Shown here: piece by piece, positions 24,662 through 34,416 of the stretch
How the letters are laid out: the number at the start of each line of letters is the position of its first letter
Numbering within the stretch: the first letter of the stretch is position 1
Assembly (NCBI RefSeq): GCF_001559865.1
Contig: NZ_LOHE01000054.1
Location: forward strand, 1 to 48,846
Length of the DNA: 48,846 nucleotides
Direction: 5' to 3'
From: Abyssisolibacter fermentans
GTDB taxonomy: Bacteria; Bacillota; Clostridia; Tissierellales; MCWD3
Position numbers and translations under genes: made by a program
Notes under the pieces: model-generated
What the model saw: the letters and a program-made list of their open reading frames with translations, nothing else
What the model was told of the DNA's origin: nothing
Databases searched by the model: none

Positions 24662-24808
24662 AATAAAAACCCCCTCTTATTTATTATAAATAGTTCTAAA
24701 ACATAAGACCAAAATATATTGCATCACATATTATATCACAGTTTCCATTTTGAAACTATACAACCATATAATTGTATATGATTTTTATAATACATCAGTA
24801 ATAGATGA

Positions 24809-24903
24809 AACTCCTACTCACTTCGTTCCTAGCAGTAAGCGGAGTTGTACCTCATATTCATATGAGTAAGCGACTCACAAAAATCGTAGATTTTGTTCCC
24901 TGC
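24809..24903 (+). repeat. Dispersed hairpin repeat family R, copy 5
   Basis: The first 33 bases (24809-24841, starting AACTCCTACTCACTTCGTTC) are identical to 24994-25026. A second AGTAAGCGACTCAC and AATCGTAGATTTTGTTC follow, giving a longer copy with a partly duplicated core. Confidence 0.85.
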
Positions 24904-24993
24904 TTTCTTAATCTTTGCCTTACACAGTTTTTATGTTTTTTTATTTTCTAATTTTTACTTTTTTATTTCTCTTTTATTAATCTTTCAAGCTGT

Positions 24994-25062
24994 AACTCCT
25001 ACTCACTTCGTTCCTAGCAGTAAGCGACTCACACCAAATCATAGATTTGGGTTCTCTGCTTA
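24994..25062 (+). repeat. Dispersed hairpin repeat family R, copy 6
   Basis: This is the cleanest copy. It reads AACTCCTACTCACTTCGTTC, CTAGCAGTAAGCGACTCAC, then the palindrome CCAAATCATAGATTTGG and GTTCTCTGCTT. Confidence 0.85.
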
Positions 25063-25094
25063 AAAAAACTAGACCTTTTAAAAAGTCTAGTTTT
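25062..25094 (-). terminator. Terminator after the CD1247-like gene
   Basis: AAAACTAGAC (25065-25074) and GTCTAGTTTT (25085-25094) form a ten-base stem; on the minus strand it continues into a T-rich tail. Confidence 0.75.
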
Positions 25095-25163
25095 ACATAT
25101 CTTTATTTATTTTAGATGAAAGAGATTTTAGTTCTCTGATTAAAATCAGGAAATTAATCCTGA

Positions 25164-25469
25164 TTATTCATCACATCTGCAAATATGATCTTCTTCACAA
25201 TCACATATTTCATCATAATAATCTTCTTCATCGTCGAAGTCTTCTTCACCATACATGTCTTCTTCAACATCAGATAAATCTTCATCCATGAACTCTACAT
25301 ATTCAGCCATTTCATCTTGTTGATCTTGTAAATCATCTATAGCATCAGCGAAATCTTCTAAAGTATCAATAATTTTAACTAGTAATTTACCTTCTTTAGT
25401 AGAATCATCTACTCCTAAACCCTCTGCTAAACCTTGTAAATAACTTATTTTTTCGTATAAATAATCCAT
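25164..25469 (-). CDS. Acidic CD1247 N-terminal-domain-like protein, 101 aa
   Basis: The N-terminal half (MDYLYEKISYLQGLAEGLGV, then STKEGKLLVKIIDTLEDFADAIDDLQDQQDEMAEY) is a helical, coiled-coil-like domain seen in many clostridial proteins of the CD1247 type, sometimes mislabelled as regulators. The C-terminal third is very acidic, with long Asp/Glu runs, and ends in a Cys-rich CDCEEDHICRCDE segment. The four closely spaced Cys plus His could bind metal, though this is only inferred. Function is unknown. ATG follows GAGGAGG. It lies 36 bases after efp and shares the run of minus-strand genes. Confidence 0.8.
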   Translation of the reverse strand: MDYLYEKISYLQGLAEGLGVDDSTKEGKLLVKIIDTLEDFADAIDDLQDQQDEMAEYVEFMDEDLSDVEEDMYGEEDFDDEEDYYDEICDCEEDHICRCDE

Positions 25470-25505
25470 TATAATCCTCCTCTCAAGTCTTCTTATTATT
25501 ATAAC

Positions 25506-26063
25506 CTAAACTCTTGATAGATACTCACTTGTTCGAGTATCAATTTTTATTACATCACCTATATTAACAAATAAAGGCACATTCACAACTGCTCCTGTTT
25601 CAACTGTTGCAGGCTTATTAGCACCTGTAGCAGTATCTCCTTTAACCCCAGGTTCAGTATGAGTTATTTCTAATTCCACAAAATTAGGTGCATCTATTTG
25701 GAAAGGCTTTCCTTCATAGAACTTCATCATAGCATTGTCATTTTCTTTTAAGAATTTAATTGCTTCTTCAACTTGATCAAAATTTAATGCAATTTGTTCA
25801 TATGTTTCGTTATCCATGAAATAATATAATTCACCATCATTATATAAATATTGCATTTCTTTTGTTTCTATATGAGCTTTCGGATATTTATCATTTGGAT
25901 TAAAAGTATCCTCTTTTATAGCACCAGTTTTAAGGTTTTTTATTTTAGCTCTTACAAAAGCTGCTCCTTTTCCTGGTTTAACATGCTGGAAATCAATTAT
26001 TTGATAAATATCTCCATTCATTTCTAAAGTAAGTCCTTTTTTAAAACTACCTGCTGAAATCAT
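25506..26063 (-). CDS. efp: Translation elongation factor P
   Basis: EF-P relieves ribosome stalling at polyproline stretches. The 185-aa length and three-domain layout fit the family. The KOW-like N-terminal domain carries the tip loop KPGKGAAF with K32 at the position modified in many bacteria, and the C-terminal OB domain ends [19 protein letters not shown] follows AGGAGG. It is 102 bases downstream of aroQ. The aroQ-efp neighbourhood is common in Firmicutes. Confidence 0.98.
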   Translation of the reverse strand: MISAGSFKKGLTLEMNGDIYQIIDFQHVKPGKGAAFVRAKIKNLKTGAIKEDTFNPNDKYPKAHIETKEMQYLYNDGELYYFMDNETYEQIALNFDQVEEAIKFLKENDNAMMKFYEGKPFQIDAPNFVELEITHTEPGVKGDTATGANKPATVETGAVVNVPLFVNIGDVIKIDTRTSEYLSRV

Positions 26064-26165
26064 TATTCAACCTCCTACTAATATTAAATATATAAATGCT
26101 TTAATAGCAAAATATAATCCTAATTAAATTTCATTAATGTAACTTGTAATGTTTAGATATTTCTA

Positions 26166-26612
26166 TTATTCCATTATTCCATTACATAAGGCTTCAATAG
26201 CCAAAACATATCCTATATAACCCAAACCGCAGATTTGTCCATTACATACAGGTACTGTAACAGATTTATGCCTAAACTCTTCTCTTTTATGTATATTAGA
26301 TAAATGAACTTCTATTATAGGTATATCTAAAATTTCTAGTGCATCTCTTATTGCTATACTATAATGAGTATATGCAGCTGGATTTATGATGACTCCATTG
26401 TACTTATTGATAGCACTTTGAATCTTTGAAACAATATCACCTTCTGAATTTGATTGAAAAAAATCTACATCTACACTTAATTCTTTAGCTTTATTTAAAC
26501 ATATATCTTGTATGTCTTCTAAGCTCTTAATACCATAATGTATTGAATCTCTGCTTTTCAACATATTAATATTTGGACCATTTATTATAAGTATTCTCTT
26601 TTTATTCAACAT
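26166..26612 (-). CDS. aroQ: Type II 3-dehydroquinate dehydratase
   Basis: AroQ catalyses the third step of the shikimate pathway. The 148-aa protein has the type II signature near the N-terminus (ILIINGPNINMLKSRD), the VDFFQSNSEGDIVSKI block, INPAAYTHYSIAIRDAL with the conserved Asn and His, and EVHLSNIHKREEFRHKSV. The catalytic-loop Tyr is present, but where the usual sequence is LNxLGxREPxxYG the present sequence has MLKSRDSIHYG, a shortened or divergent loop. It follows aroK by about 175 bases. Confidence 0.95.
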   Translation of the reverse strand: MLNKKRILIINGPNINMLKSRDSIHYGIKSLEDIQDICLNKAKELSVDVDFFQSNSEGDIVSKIQSAINKYNGVIINPAAYTHYSIAIRDALEILDIPIIEVHLSNIHKREEFRHKSVTVPVCNGQICGLGYIGYVLAIEALCNGIME

Positions 26613-26786
26613 ATATTCCCCTTTTACGTACTATTCTATACTAACATATTTTTATTTCCTTGAATAGATATAATCAAAGAAAATCTAAAGTTTATCATAT
26701 ATATTTGCAGATTATGCATATAAGATGAATGCTTTATTGATTAAATTTATTCTTCAATTAATCAAACATTAACCATAAATAATAAT

Positions 26787-27305
26787 TTATGCTCTCTCCT
26801 TAATAATACAACATATCTCATTAACTATTTGATTATGTTTTTTTCCATCTACATTCACAATAATATCTGCACTATTTTCATATATTTCTTTTCTTTCTTT
26901 CATAAGGATTCTTACATCTTCCTTCCAGTTTTTCTTTTGTATTAGTGGTCTCTTTTTGTATGAATTTTTTAAGTTATTACATATATTATCTACAGAGCTT
27001 TCTAACAATATAACAATACCATTTTCTTTTAAAATATCTATATTTCTATTATTTAATATAATTCCACCACCTGTAGATATTACTTTATTTTTGCAATTTG
27101 ATAAACTTAATATTGTCTCATTTTCAAGCTTTCTAAAATATTTTTCTCCATATCTCTTAAAAATTTCTTCAATACTAATTTTATTTTTTTCTTCTATTAA
27201 ACTATCAGTATCAATAAAATCCATATTTAGTTTTCTTGCTAATCTTCTACCATTTGTCGTTTTCCCACTTCCCATAAATCCTATAAGAATAATATTTTGC
27301 TCCAT
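26787..27305 (-). CDS. aroK: Shikimate kinase
   Basis: AroK phosphorylates shikimate at the 3-OH. The 172-aa protein has Walker A GFMGSGKTT at 9-17, the shikimate-binding DTDSLIEEK with the following FRKLENE, and STGGGIILNN. The lid motif with the Arg of KKRPLIQKK is present. ATG lies 92 bases after the last prepilin gene, with AAAGGATTGGG upstream. Placing aroK-aroQ-efp directly downstream of a type IV pilus operon matches several clostridial genomes, and read-through from the pilus operon is likely. Confidence 0.96.
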   Translation of the reverse strand: MEQNIILIGFMGSGKTTNGRRLARKLNMDFIDTDSLIEEKNKISIEEIFKRYGEKYFRKLENETILSLSNCKNKVISTGGGIILNNRNIDILKENGIVILLESSVDNICNNLKNSYKKRPLIQKKNWKEDVRILMKERKEIYENSADIIVNVDGKKHNQIVNEICCIIKERA

Positions 27306-27396
27306 AAATCACCCAATCCTTTATTAAAATTAGTATCCTAAACAATTCTTAGAATACTTTTAACTGACTATATCAAATATAGGTACTCTGCTAATA

Positions 27397-27843
27397 TTAA
27401 ACTTCATTTTCTAATAATATTTTCCCAGTATACGAAACTATAACTATTTTCTTGTATTTATTATTCTTTTTATTTACTAACTTAATTACTATATTTTTAG
27501 TGTTCAATTTTGTATCTAATAATCCCGTATGTCTGAATTTAATAGTTTTATTACCTATATCACTTTCTATATCGCAAATCTTTGAAAATAATTCTTTCCT
27601 TATCAATTTATTGCCATTTAAAACCTCATAAAAACCATCAGATAACTTAATCTTATAATCTTCACCCTCAGTCATTGCCATAGTTCTAATATAACATATA
27701 TCCATATATAACTTTTTACTATCACTATCTAAATCATAATCATAGCTCTTAATTTGGGGAATAGCTATAATACTAATTATACCAATTAATGCTATGACTA
27801 ACAATAGTTCAATTAAGGTTAATCCTTTATTATTAAATCTCAT
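27397..27843 (-). CDS. Minor prepilin, GspH/FimT-like
   Basis: The protein has a type IV prepilin leader, FNNKG followed by LTLIELLLVIALIGIISIIAIP; cleavage is expected after the Gly, leaving a Leu N-terminus with Glu at +5. The 148-aa length and a beta-rich C-terminal half with VIVSYTGKILLENE resemble GspH-type minor pseudopilins. It sits six bases after the PilW-like gene. As the last pilus gene it probably belongs to the tip complex that primes assembly. Confidence 0.85.
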   Translation of the reverse strand: MRFNNKGLTLIELLLVIALIGIISIIAIPQIKSYDYDLDSDSKKLYMDICYIRTMAMTEGEDYKIKLSDGFYEVLNGNKLIRKELFSKICDIESDIGNKTIKFRHTGLLDTKLNTKNIVIKLVNKKNNKYKKIVIVSYTGKILLENEV

Positions 27844-27849
27844 ACAATA

Positions 27850-28410
27850 TCAATCCTTACAATTAATATTTCTAAACTTAACTTGATTTTCTATATTTTT
27901 TTGCTTATCACCTTTGATTAAAGTTAAATTAATTCTAACACCAGTTATTTTACTTTCTATAAATATAAACTCATAATTAATATTATTAACGTAATTAGCA
28001 ATAGAAAATTCTTTATCTATTTTTTTATTATCCAAGTAGAAAATTTGATATACGCAATCATTATCATATTTAAATCCAGTATAATTATAGAATACCCCTT
28101 CTTCTAACTCTAATAATTGTTCATCTGAAGTTATTTTAAATAATATGCTTTTTATATTTTTTTTATCTACAGAATAATTACTCTCATTAAGAGGTATATT
28201 GCTTTTAATATCTCTTGTAACAATTATTTCATCAACAATATAGTTCATACAAAATTGTCCATGTTGTTGAATATCTATGTTATCACTCGTAATTTTGAAA
28301 AAATCTACATTTCCAATAAAAAATGAAAATAAAGCGGTTATCATTAGTCCAAGTATTCCAAGAGTTACCAATAGCTCGATTAATGTAAATCCTGTTCTCT
28401 GCTTATTCAT
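27850..28410 (-). CDS. Minor prepilin, PilW/GspJ-like
   Basis: The leader is NKQRTG followed by FTLIELLVTLGILGLMITAL, a textbook class III signal with Glu5. The 186-aa size and the long polar body with NIDIQQHGQFCMNYIVDEII fit PilW/GspJ minor pilins. It lies 14 bases after the large VWA protein and six before the GspH-like gene, so the three are probably cotranscribed and may form one tip complex. Confidence 0.85.
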   Translation of the reverse strand: MNKQRTGFTLIELLVTLGILGLMITALFSFFIGNVDFFKITSDNIDIQQHGQFCMNYIVDEIIVTRDIKSNIPLNESNYSVDKKNIKSILFKITSDEQLLELEEGVFYNYTGFKYDNDCVYQIFYLDNKKIDKEFSIANYVNNINYEFIFIESKITGVRINLTLIKGDKQKNIENQVKFRNINCKD

Positions 28411-28424
28411 TCCATGCTCCCTTT

Positions 28425-31400
28425 CTACTCAGTATAAGGAAGTTGGTGTATCCTTATAACAGCATCATCATAGTCTCCATCAAAATTAGCCCTTATTACT
28501 TTATCAAATGGTGTTTTACTATTATCTTTTATTTGGACAAAGAAGTTATAAAATATCAAATAACCTTTATGAGACAAATTTTCACTATTAGTAAAACTTA
28601 TAGAATATTCATTATTCTTGTTGGTGTTGTTATTATTAATTATGTTTATTTGATTAATATCTAAAATGTTAATATTATCATCTTCATCTAATGAATAAAT
28701 CTCTATTGGATTGCTCTGGATAAGCTTTATATTTAAAATATCTTCTTCATTGCTTCCAACATCATCTTTATAGTTAAATATCAAGTCAAATGTAACATTA
28801 CTATTTTCAGTATATAAAATCATACCTATCTTGTTATTATAGGTATTAATTACATTCAAACTAAAGTCATCATTCTGTATAAGATTCGTCATTTCCTCAT
28901 AAACGCCATTCTCTACTAAAATTCTTCTATTAGGCAAACTATATTCTTTAGATCGAACATTTTTAGCTACATCTCTAGCTTTTATAATTGCTTTCTTTTT
29001 ATACCAATCATTCTCAAGTTTTACAATAGCAGATAGTCCATCTTCTTGTATAATAATTTCTTCATCATCATTTGTATATAATTCGTTTTCTGTATAATTC
29101 TCATTTTCATCCACGTCAACATATAGCTTTACTTTATCGACTATTTCATCAAATGTTAGTTTTAAAAACCTATTACCCTCAATTTCTTGAACATCAATAT
29201 TTGGTGAAATAGCATCTATATCAATATTAAATATTTTTCTTGTTATATTTCCATATTCATTCATTAACGAAACCACAAAATTATTATTGCCATCTCTAGC
29301 TATGATATTAAGGTTATTTAAACTATTATCTTGGTTAGTAAGTGAGTTTAATAAAAGTAGTTGTGTATTTAGTATATCTTCATTCTCATCGTATAAATCA
29401 ATTCTACAGTTTCCACTTTCTAATAAATATTCATTAATATCAAAAGAAACATTTCCATCAGATAATTCTTTGGTGAAAACTACTTCATTTTCATTTATTA
29501 CGTTAATTACCTGAGGATGGTTTAGCTTGAAATTCATTGTATAAAATTCATCAGTTTTTGTAGCCCAAAATTCATCTATAACATCTATATTAAACACTCT
29601 TTTAATCTCATAAATACTAGTATTAGACTGTGCTTTAAAACTTAATATCACCGGTCTAGTATCATCTTGATGTTCATATTCATTTAACTTTACATCATCT
29701 AAATCAAAGTTTGATACAACTTCCGATACTGAATTGGCTTCTTCACCAAATTCAGGTACGTCAACAATAGTTATATTAAAACTATCATTTGGTAAATCAT
29801 TTTTTTTGATATATGTGTCTATAGAAACACTTTCTTGTCCTAAATTGAATTCATCCTTAGCATCTATGTATGCAATAGAAGCAGTTTGCTCTGAAAGCTT
29901 TTTGCCGACATAGATATCACAAGGTTTGTTTATTGTAGTAGTTAATTTAAAATTATCATCATCTATTTGAATTAACTCTGCTTTCAACTGTGGTAGCTCA
30001 GTATCATAAACAGTAATATTAAGTTGATTAAATTCTTTTTTATTTTGCACTCCATCAATATCTTGATAAGTAATATATGACATATTATTACCAGCAGAAT
30101 CCAAACTTACAGAGTATGGTATTGTTTTTCCAAATGAATCTTTATTTGCTTCTAAAGCTTTTAATTTAATCCAAAAATTTATAGGCTCAGCTTCAAATTC
30201 AGTTTTATCATCATTTAATTTGTATAGAATACTACCTATGTTACCTGTAACAGTATTATCATCAATGACTAAATTATCTGAACAATTCACTATATCAAAG
30301 CCTTCAGAAAATGTTTCTTTGAAAAACACTCCATGTATCGGTAGATCACTCTTTATTTGATTTTCTATTTCATTATAAACATCTTCCAATACATTGCCGT
30401 CATAAGCTTCCTTATAATAGCCACCACAAGCATCTTTTAATGATTTTAACTTTTCTTTATTAGCACCGTTACTAAACCCTATAAAAAATGGAGCAATATC
30501 TTGACTACCATTAGCAATAAGTTCATTTGTGATTTTGTATGCATATTCATATCCATGTTCATAGTCATTATTTTTTTTAGGTCCTACATTATAAGCTTTG
30601 CCTTCACTATCAAAATAATATCTTTTACCTTTTTTAATGTAATAACTATAGATTGTGGGCTCTCCATCAGTCATCAAAATTATATATTTTTTGCTTGAGT
30701 TATTATCAAATTTGCTTAGTTTATAATAAGCGTTTCGAAGACCATCTCCTATATTTGTGCCCCTCATATTTTTGTTATTATTTATAGATAGCTTATCAAT
30801 ATCATCTAATAATTTATCAAACTTTGATAAATCTTTCATATTAACAAAAGACTCTCCATTATAAGTATAATCATGTGAAATGCTATCATATGGCACTAAA
30901 GCAAAGTTTATTGAAGCTTCACCTTTAAATTTTGAAACAAAATCTTTAGCAACATTTTTCATTACATCTATTCTTTTATTTTTATATACTTCATTTATTA
31001 ATTTATCAGCCTTTTTCAAACCAACAACCTTATTATTAAAATAATCAAATGCTAAAACATATGCATTATATCTAGTAGATGTATTATAATAAGTACCTTC
31101 TAAATTCTTTTGCCAATGATAAAAATGGTTTTTTCTATTTGCAGATGCCCAATTAGCTCTACCATATATTTCTGATAAATTAAAAAAATCTGTATATGAA
31201 TAATTTTTTATCATATTTTCAATTTCTTTTTGCTCTCTAGTAGAATAAAAAATTTGATAATAGATTCTATTATTTCCACACCCACTTGGCTTATCAAATG
31301 TTACAAAATAATTATTCAACCATTTATATCTACCTGTTTTGTGTAATTTTACATTTTGAGGACATAGATTACTATCAAATATACTTGTATAATCATCTTC

Positions 31401-32264
31401 ATTACTAGCATCATCTTCATTATCACTAAATTCTATTAATTCTTCCATACTACCTGACACATCCATTACCAAAACAACTTGTTTGTCTTTTAAATATATT
31501 TCAGGTATAACATCTGAAACTGGTATGCTTTCAGGTTGTATAGTATATTTTATATTTACTTCCTCTTCTACCTTTACCTGCGCCTTATCAGTCATTTTTA
31601 TAAGTTTAATAGGTGCTTTTTTCTTGTCTTGATCATCCATATCTATAATAATTTTATTATCTTTGACAAAACAATCTGGGTTTACATATATAACTGGTCT
31701 AACATAGCTATCACTAGTTGCATTTTTTAAATACATACTTTCATTTGCTTTAACACACCAAACCCTTTTATCTGATTTACTATTTCTAGTCCAAAAATGC
31801 TTTTTACAATTTGGGATTATATTCTTATATTTATTGTATTCATCATAGGATATTAACCCTACCTTTCCTTGCGAAAAACTATTAGAATTGTTTTTTGTAT
31901 CATTTGTCCAATTAGTATTTAAAATGAAATCTCTTTGCAAATTAGTAAAATAATTCTCAAAAAAATCATTATTTAACCAATAGCCGATATTTTCAATATC
32001 TGATGTATCAAATCTTATATCACTTTTAAAATCTTGTGCAAATTTCCTGCTTTGACCTACAACATCTTTACTTATCATAAAACCAGAATCAGGTTCTAGC
32101 AATATCCACTTCATACCAGCAAATTCAATTTCATCACCTGCATTTTTTTGAGATAATTTTACATTGTTAACTGCTAAAGCAGGGTTATTGATAGTTAATA
32201 TACCTAAGGTGAATATAACGGATAGAATCATGCTTATAATTCTTTTTTTTCTAATACAATACAT
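28425..32264 (-). CDS. Large secreted VWA / DUF6273 protein, putative pilus tip adhesin
   Basis: The protein (about 1279 aa) has a signal peptide (hydrophobic stretch about 11-34 in the longer numbering) and an N-terminal DUF6273-like domain (about 40-205; WILLEPDSGF, GYWLNNDFFENYF). A von Willebrand A domain follows, whose MIDAS residues are D271, S273, S275, T506 and D536. About 130-190 residues are inserted between the first MIDAS motif and the next recognisable VWA helix. The C-terminal half is beta-rich repeats of Ig-like type. No membrane anchor or sorting signal is seen at the end. Its position among minor prepilins parallels PilY1-type tip adhesins of Gram-negative bacteria; this role is inferred. 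The ATG at 32262-32264, with AAGGA eight bases upstream, is preferred over an ATG nine bases earlier. Confidence 0.85.
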   Translation of the reverse strand: MYCIRKKRIISMILSVIFTLGILTINNPALAVNNVKLSQKNAGDEIEFAGMKWILLEPDSGFMISKDVVGQSRKFAQDFKSDIRFDTSDIENIGYWLNNDFFENYFTNLQRDFILNTNWTNDTKNNSNSFSQGKVGLISYDEYNKYKNIIPNCKKHFWTRNSKSDKRVWCVKANESMYLKNATSDSYVRPVIYVNPDCFVKDNKIIIDMDDQDKKKAPIKLIKMTDKAQVKVEEEVNIKYTIQPESIPVSDVIPEIYLKDKQVVLVMDVSGSMEELIEFSDNEDDASNEDDYTSIFDSNLCPQNVKLHKTGRYKWLNNYFVTFDKPSGCGNNRIYYQIFYSTREQKEIENMIKNYSYTDFFNLSEIYGRANWASANRKNHFYHWQKNLEGTYYNTSTRYNAYVLAFDYFNNKVVGLKKADKLINEVYKNKRIDVMKNVAKDFVSKFKGEASINFALVPYDSISHDYTYNGESFVNMKDLSKFDKLLDDIDKLSINNNKNMRGTNIGDGLRNAYYKLSKFDNNSSKKYIILMTDGEPTIYSYYIKKGKRYYFDSEGKAYNVGPKKNNDYEHGYEYAYKITNELIANGSQDIAPFFIGFSNGANKEKLKSLKDACGGYYKEAYDGNVLEDVYNEIENQIKSDLPIHGVFFKETFSEGFDIVNCSDNLVIDDNTVTGNIGSILYKLNDDKTEFEAEPINFWIKLKALEANKDSFGKTIPYSVSLDSAGNNMSYITYQDIDGVQNKKEFNQLNITVYDTELPQLKAELIQIDDDNFKLTTTINKPCDIYVGKKLSEQTASIAYIDAKDEFNLGQESVSIDTYIKKNDLPNDSFNITIVDVPEFGEEANSVSEVVSNFDLDDVKLNEYEHQDDTRPVILSFKAQSNTSIYEIKRVFNIDVIDEFWATKTDEFYTMNFKLNHPQVINVINENEVVFTKELSDGNVSFDINEYLLESGNCRIDLYDENEDILNTQLLLLNSLTNQDNSLNNLNIIARDGNNNFVVSLMNEYGNITRKIFNIDIDAISPNIDVQEIEGNRFLKLTFDEIVDKVKLYVDVDENENYTENELYTNDDEEIIIQEDGLSAIVKLENDWYKKKAIIKARDVAKNVRSKEYSLPNRRILVENGVYEEMTNLIQNDDFSLNVINTYNNKIGMILYTENSNVTFDLIFNYKDDVGSNEEDILNIKLIQSNPIEIYSLDEDDNINILDINQINIINNNNTNKNNEYSISFTNSENLSHKGYLIFYNFFVQIKDNSKTPFDKVIRANFDGDYDDAVIRIHQLPYTE

Positions 32265-32280
32265 AATCATCATCCTTTTT

Positions 32281-34404
32281 TTAATAATCTATTTTCCAAT
32301 TCTTGAAGCTAATTAATTTATTTTGAGTAAAACTACCTTCAGTGCTACTGTGATATTCTTTATAAGTTATATAATTGTCTTTAGAATTATTATTAAATAA
32401 GCCATCAAATATTTTACTTTTCTTAGATATTACGTTGGTTATATAGGACTCGTCATAAGTAATCTTCTTTTTGGAATTCCCCATCATATATAAATTTTTA
32501 TTACATATAATTGTTCCTCTAAAATCTACCTCTCCTGTAATATATAAATTCCCATTAGTTATAATGATACCCTTAACCTTTTTGTTATCATCTAATTTAA
32601 CATGCTTTGCACTATCTGGAATATCAGTCAGATTTCCATTTTTACCTATTATAACATAATCATCATTAGTATTTTCAAGTAAAACAATTTCACTACTTAT
32701 CCCATCTTTAATATTCAAATATTCCTGATTCATAGAATCAAAATCTACATAATCTTTTAAAGTCATTTGTTCTTTGCTTGTTTCCTTGTCGCCCATTTTT
32801 TCAACATACAGATGATATATTTCTTTTAAATCATTAATATAACTCCAAATATCCCCGCTTTGTTTACTTAAATTTGAACCTATTAAGCTTGTACCATTAT
32901 GAACAATAGCTCCCATATGGTATGCTTTAGAACTGTCGCTTAATTTAATACCTTCACCTAAATTTAATTTACTTGAATCTTGATATTCTTGATGATAAAA
33001 CTTTAAATAATCATCCTTATCAAATAAAACTAAATCTTTACCATTCTTGAATTTTGTCACTAATGGTATAATATAGTTTTCTCTATCAAAATATACATTT
33101 TCCTTGTTTAAACTTTGCTTTCCTTCTCTGTCTCCTAAATCGTTTAGTGGATATGTATATGCTTTATAATTTCCTCTAACAGCTATAGATTCTCCAGTTT
33201 CATAACCAGGACCAACATCAATAAAAGCTGTTCCTAGAATATATGTCTCTCCATCAATTTCTAAAGAAGTCCCGTCTTCTTTACCTAAATCACTTGAATT
33301 TATATTAATACAACTCGATTTATCATGCATACTAGACTCAGTATTATCAGCTAGTCCATAATAACCTCCACTTATCTTAACATTTGCTTTGCTGCCATTT
33401 ATCTCTAAATCATCCATAGCATAAACACTGCCTTTTAAATCAACAAGCTTTTCAATGTTTACATCAACATTATTTGTATTCTTGCTTATTTTAAGATTCC
33501 TTGTGTATAGATTTCCATTGATATTAAACTTAGTATCAGAAGAATTAATTAAAGTATCTTTTTTTGTTATTAATTTCCCATAGAAATTTATGTCAGAATC
33601 ATCAGCCAAAACAACAATTCCTCCAGCATTCGAAGAACTACCATTAACATATATATCGCCGTTGACTATATTTTCACCACCGTTTATATTACCTTGTTTT
33701 TTGAAAACAAAATCGCCACCTATAGTAATAGCCTTGGACCATCCTGTATTATAAAACACCTTACTAATCTCAGTAGGTATACTATAATCCTTATTATACT
33801 TTGCTAAATTAATATCATATTGTACTGATAGGACCTTCTTTATGTTGTCATTATTAAATGTTGACTTTACGTTTAAAGTTATTAAACTATCATCATCAAA
33901 ATTAATAATATTTTGTTCAACATCCACTACTGGTCTTATACCATTGTGATTAATATTATATGAAGCTCTCTCTATACTATCGATTACCCTTGATTTTCCA
34001 CCAACAGGCTCAGTAATATATTTCTTATATCCGTTTTCAAACACTAATCTTTGTTCTTGTTTAATTAGTTCATGATTAATACTGCCGTCTTCTAATATGT
34101 ATGGACTGTCTTCTTTTTCCATTTCAGCTTCTAAATCCAATGAATTCATATAATTATTAACTTTTTCTTTTCCGTAATTAACTGCTTCTTCTACAACTTC
34201 TCCTATAATACCATATGCTTCATCCAAACCTGCTTCTGACATATAAAAGTTAAGTTTGGCTTTACTATCTAATTTCTTCATTTTATACTCTGAAATAGTT
34301 ATAGTCATAATAGTTATTCCAAGTATAGACAATACAGAAACTATACTTAAAAGTAATATTAATGTAGAACCTCTTCTTTTCTTAAATTTACCTGATAAAG
34401 ACAT
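32281..34404 (-). CDS. PilX-like pilus assembly protein with polymer/beta-helix-like body
   Basis: The N-terminal SLSGKFKKRRGSTLILLLSI and helix through about residue 60 (with FYMSEAGLDEAY) match the PilX N-terminal type, an uncleaved or atypical pilin-like helix without the classic GFTLIE. The 707-aa length is far above usual PilX. The body has many short G-N/D-containing strands (INGNLYTRNLKIS, GIIITNGNLYITGEVDFRG, TIICNKNLYMMG), typical of a parallel beta-helix seen in large PilX-type surface proteins. ATG at 34402-34404 has AGGG ten bases upstream. It lies between the PilV-like prepilin and the VWA protein. Confidence 0.8.
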   Translation of the reverse strand: MSLSGKFKKRRGSTLILLLSIVSVLSILGITIMTITISEYKMKKLDSKAKLNFYMSEAGLDEAYGIIGEVVEEAVNYGKEKVNNYMNSLDLEAEMEKEDSPYILEDGSINHELIKQEQRLVFENGYKKYITEPVGGKSRVIDSIERASYNINHNGIRPVVDVEQNIINFDDDSLITLNVKSTFNNDNIKKVLSVQYDINLAKYNKDYSIPTEISKVFYNTGWSKAITIGGDFVFKKQGNINGGENIVNGDIYVNGSSSNAGGIVVLADDSDINFYGKLITKKDTLINSSDTKFNINGNLYTRNLKISKNTNNVDVNIEKLVDLKGSVYAMDDLEINGSKANVKISGGYYGLADNTESSMHDKSSCININSSDLGKEDGTSLEIDGETYILGTAFIDVGPGYETGESIAVRGNYKAYTYPLNDLGDREGKQSLNKENVYFDRENYIIPLVTKFKNGKDLVLFDKDDYLKFYHQEYQDSSKLNLGEGIKLSDSSKAYHMGAIVHNGTSLIGSNLSKQSGDIWSYINDLKEIYHLYVEKMGDKETSKEQMTLKDYVDFDSMNQEYLNIKDGISSEIVLLENTNDDYVIIGKNGNLTDIPDSAKHVKLDDNKKVKGIIITNGNLYITGEVDFRGTIICNKNLYMMGNSKKKITYDESYITNVISKKSKIFDGLFNNNSKDNYITYKEYHSSTEGSFTQNKLISFKNWKIDY

Positions 34405-34416
34405 AAATACCACACC

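Larger units (their letters stand above)
24662..25163. other. Repeat-rich intergenic stretch
   Basis: This stretch separates the GNAT gene from the acidic-protein gene. It holds two copies of repeat R and the terminator of the acidic-protein gene, plus a small hairpin (ATCAGGA/TCCTGAT, 25146-25164) at its stop codon. No open frame with a ribosome site is seen. Confidence 0.6.
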
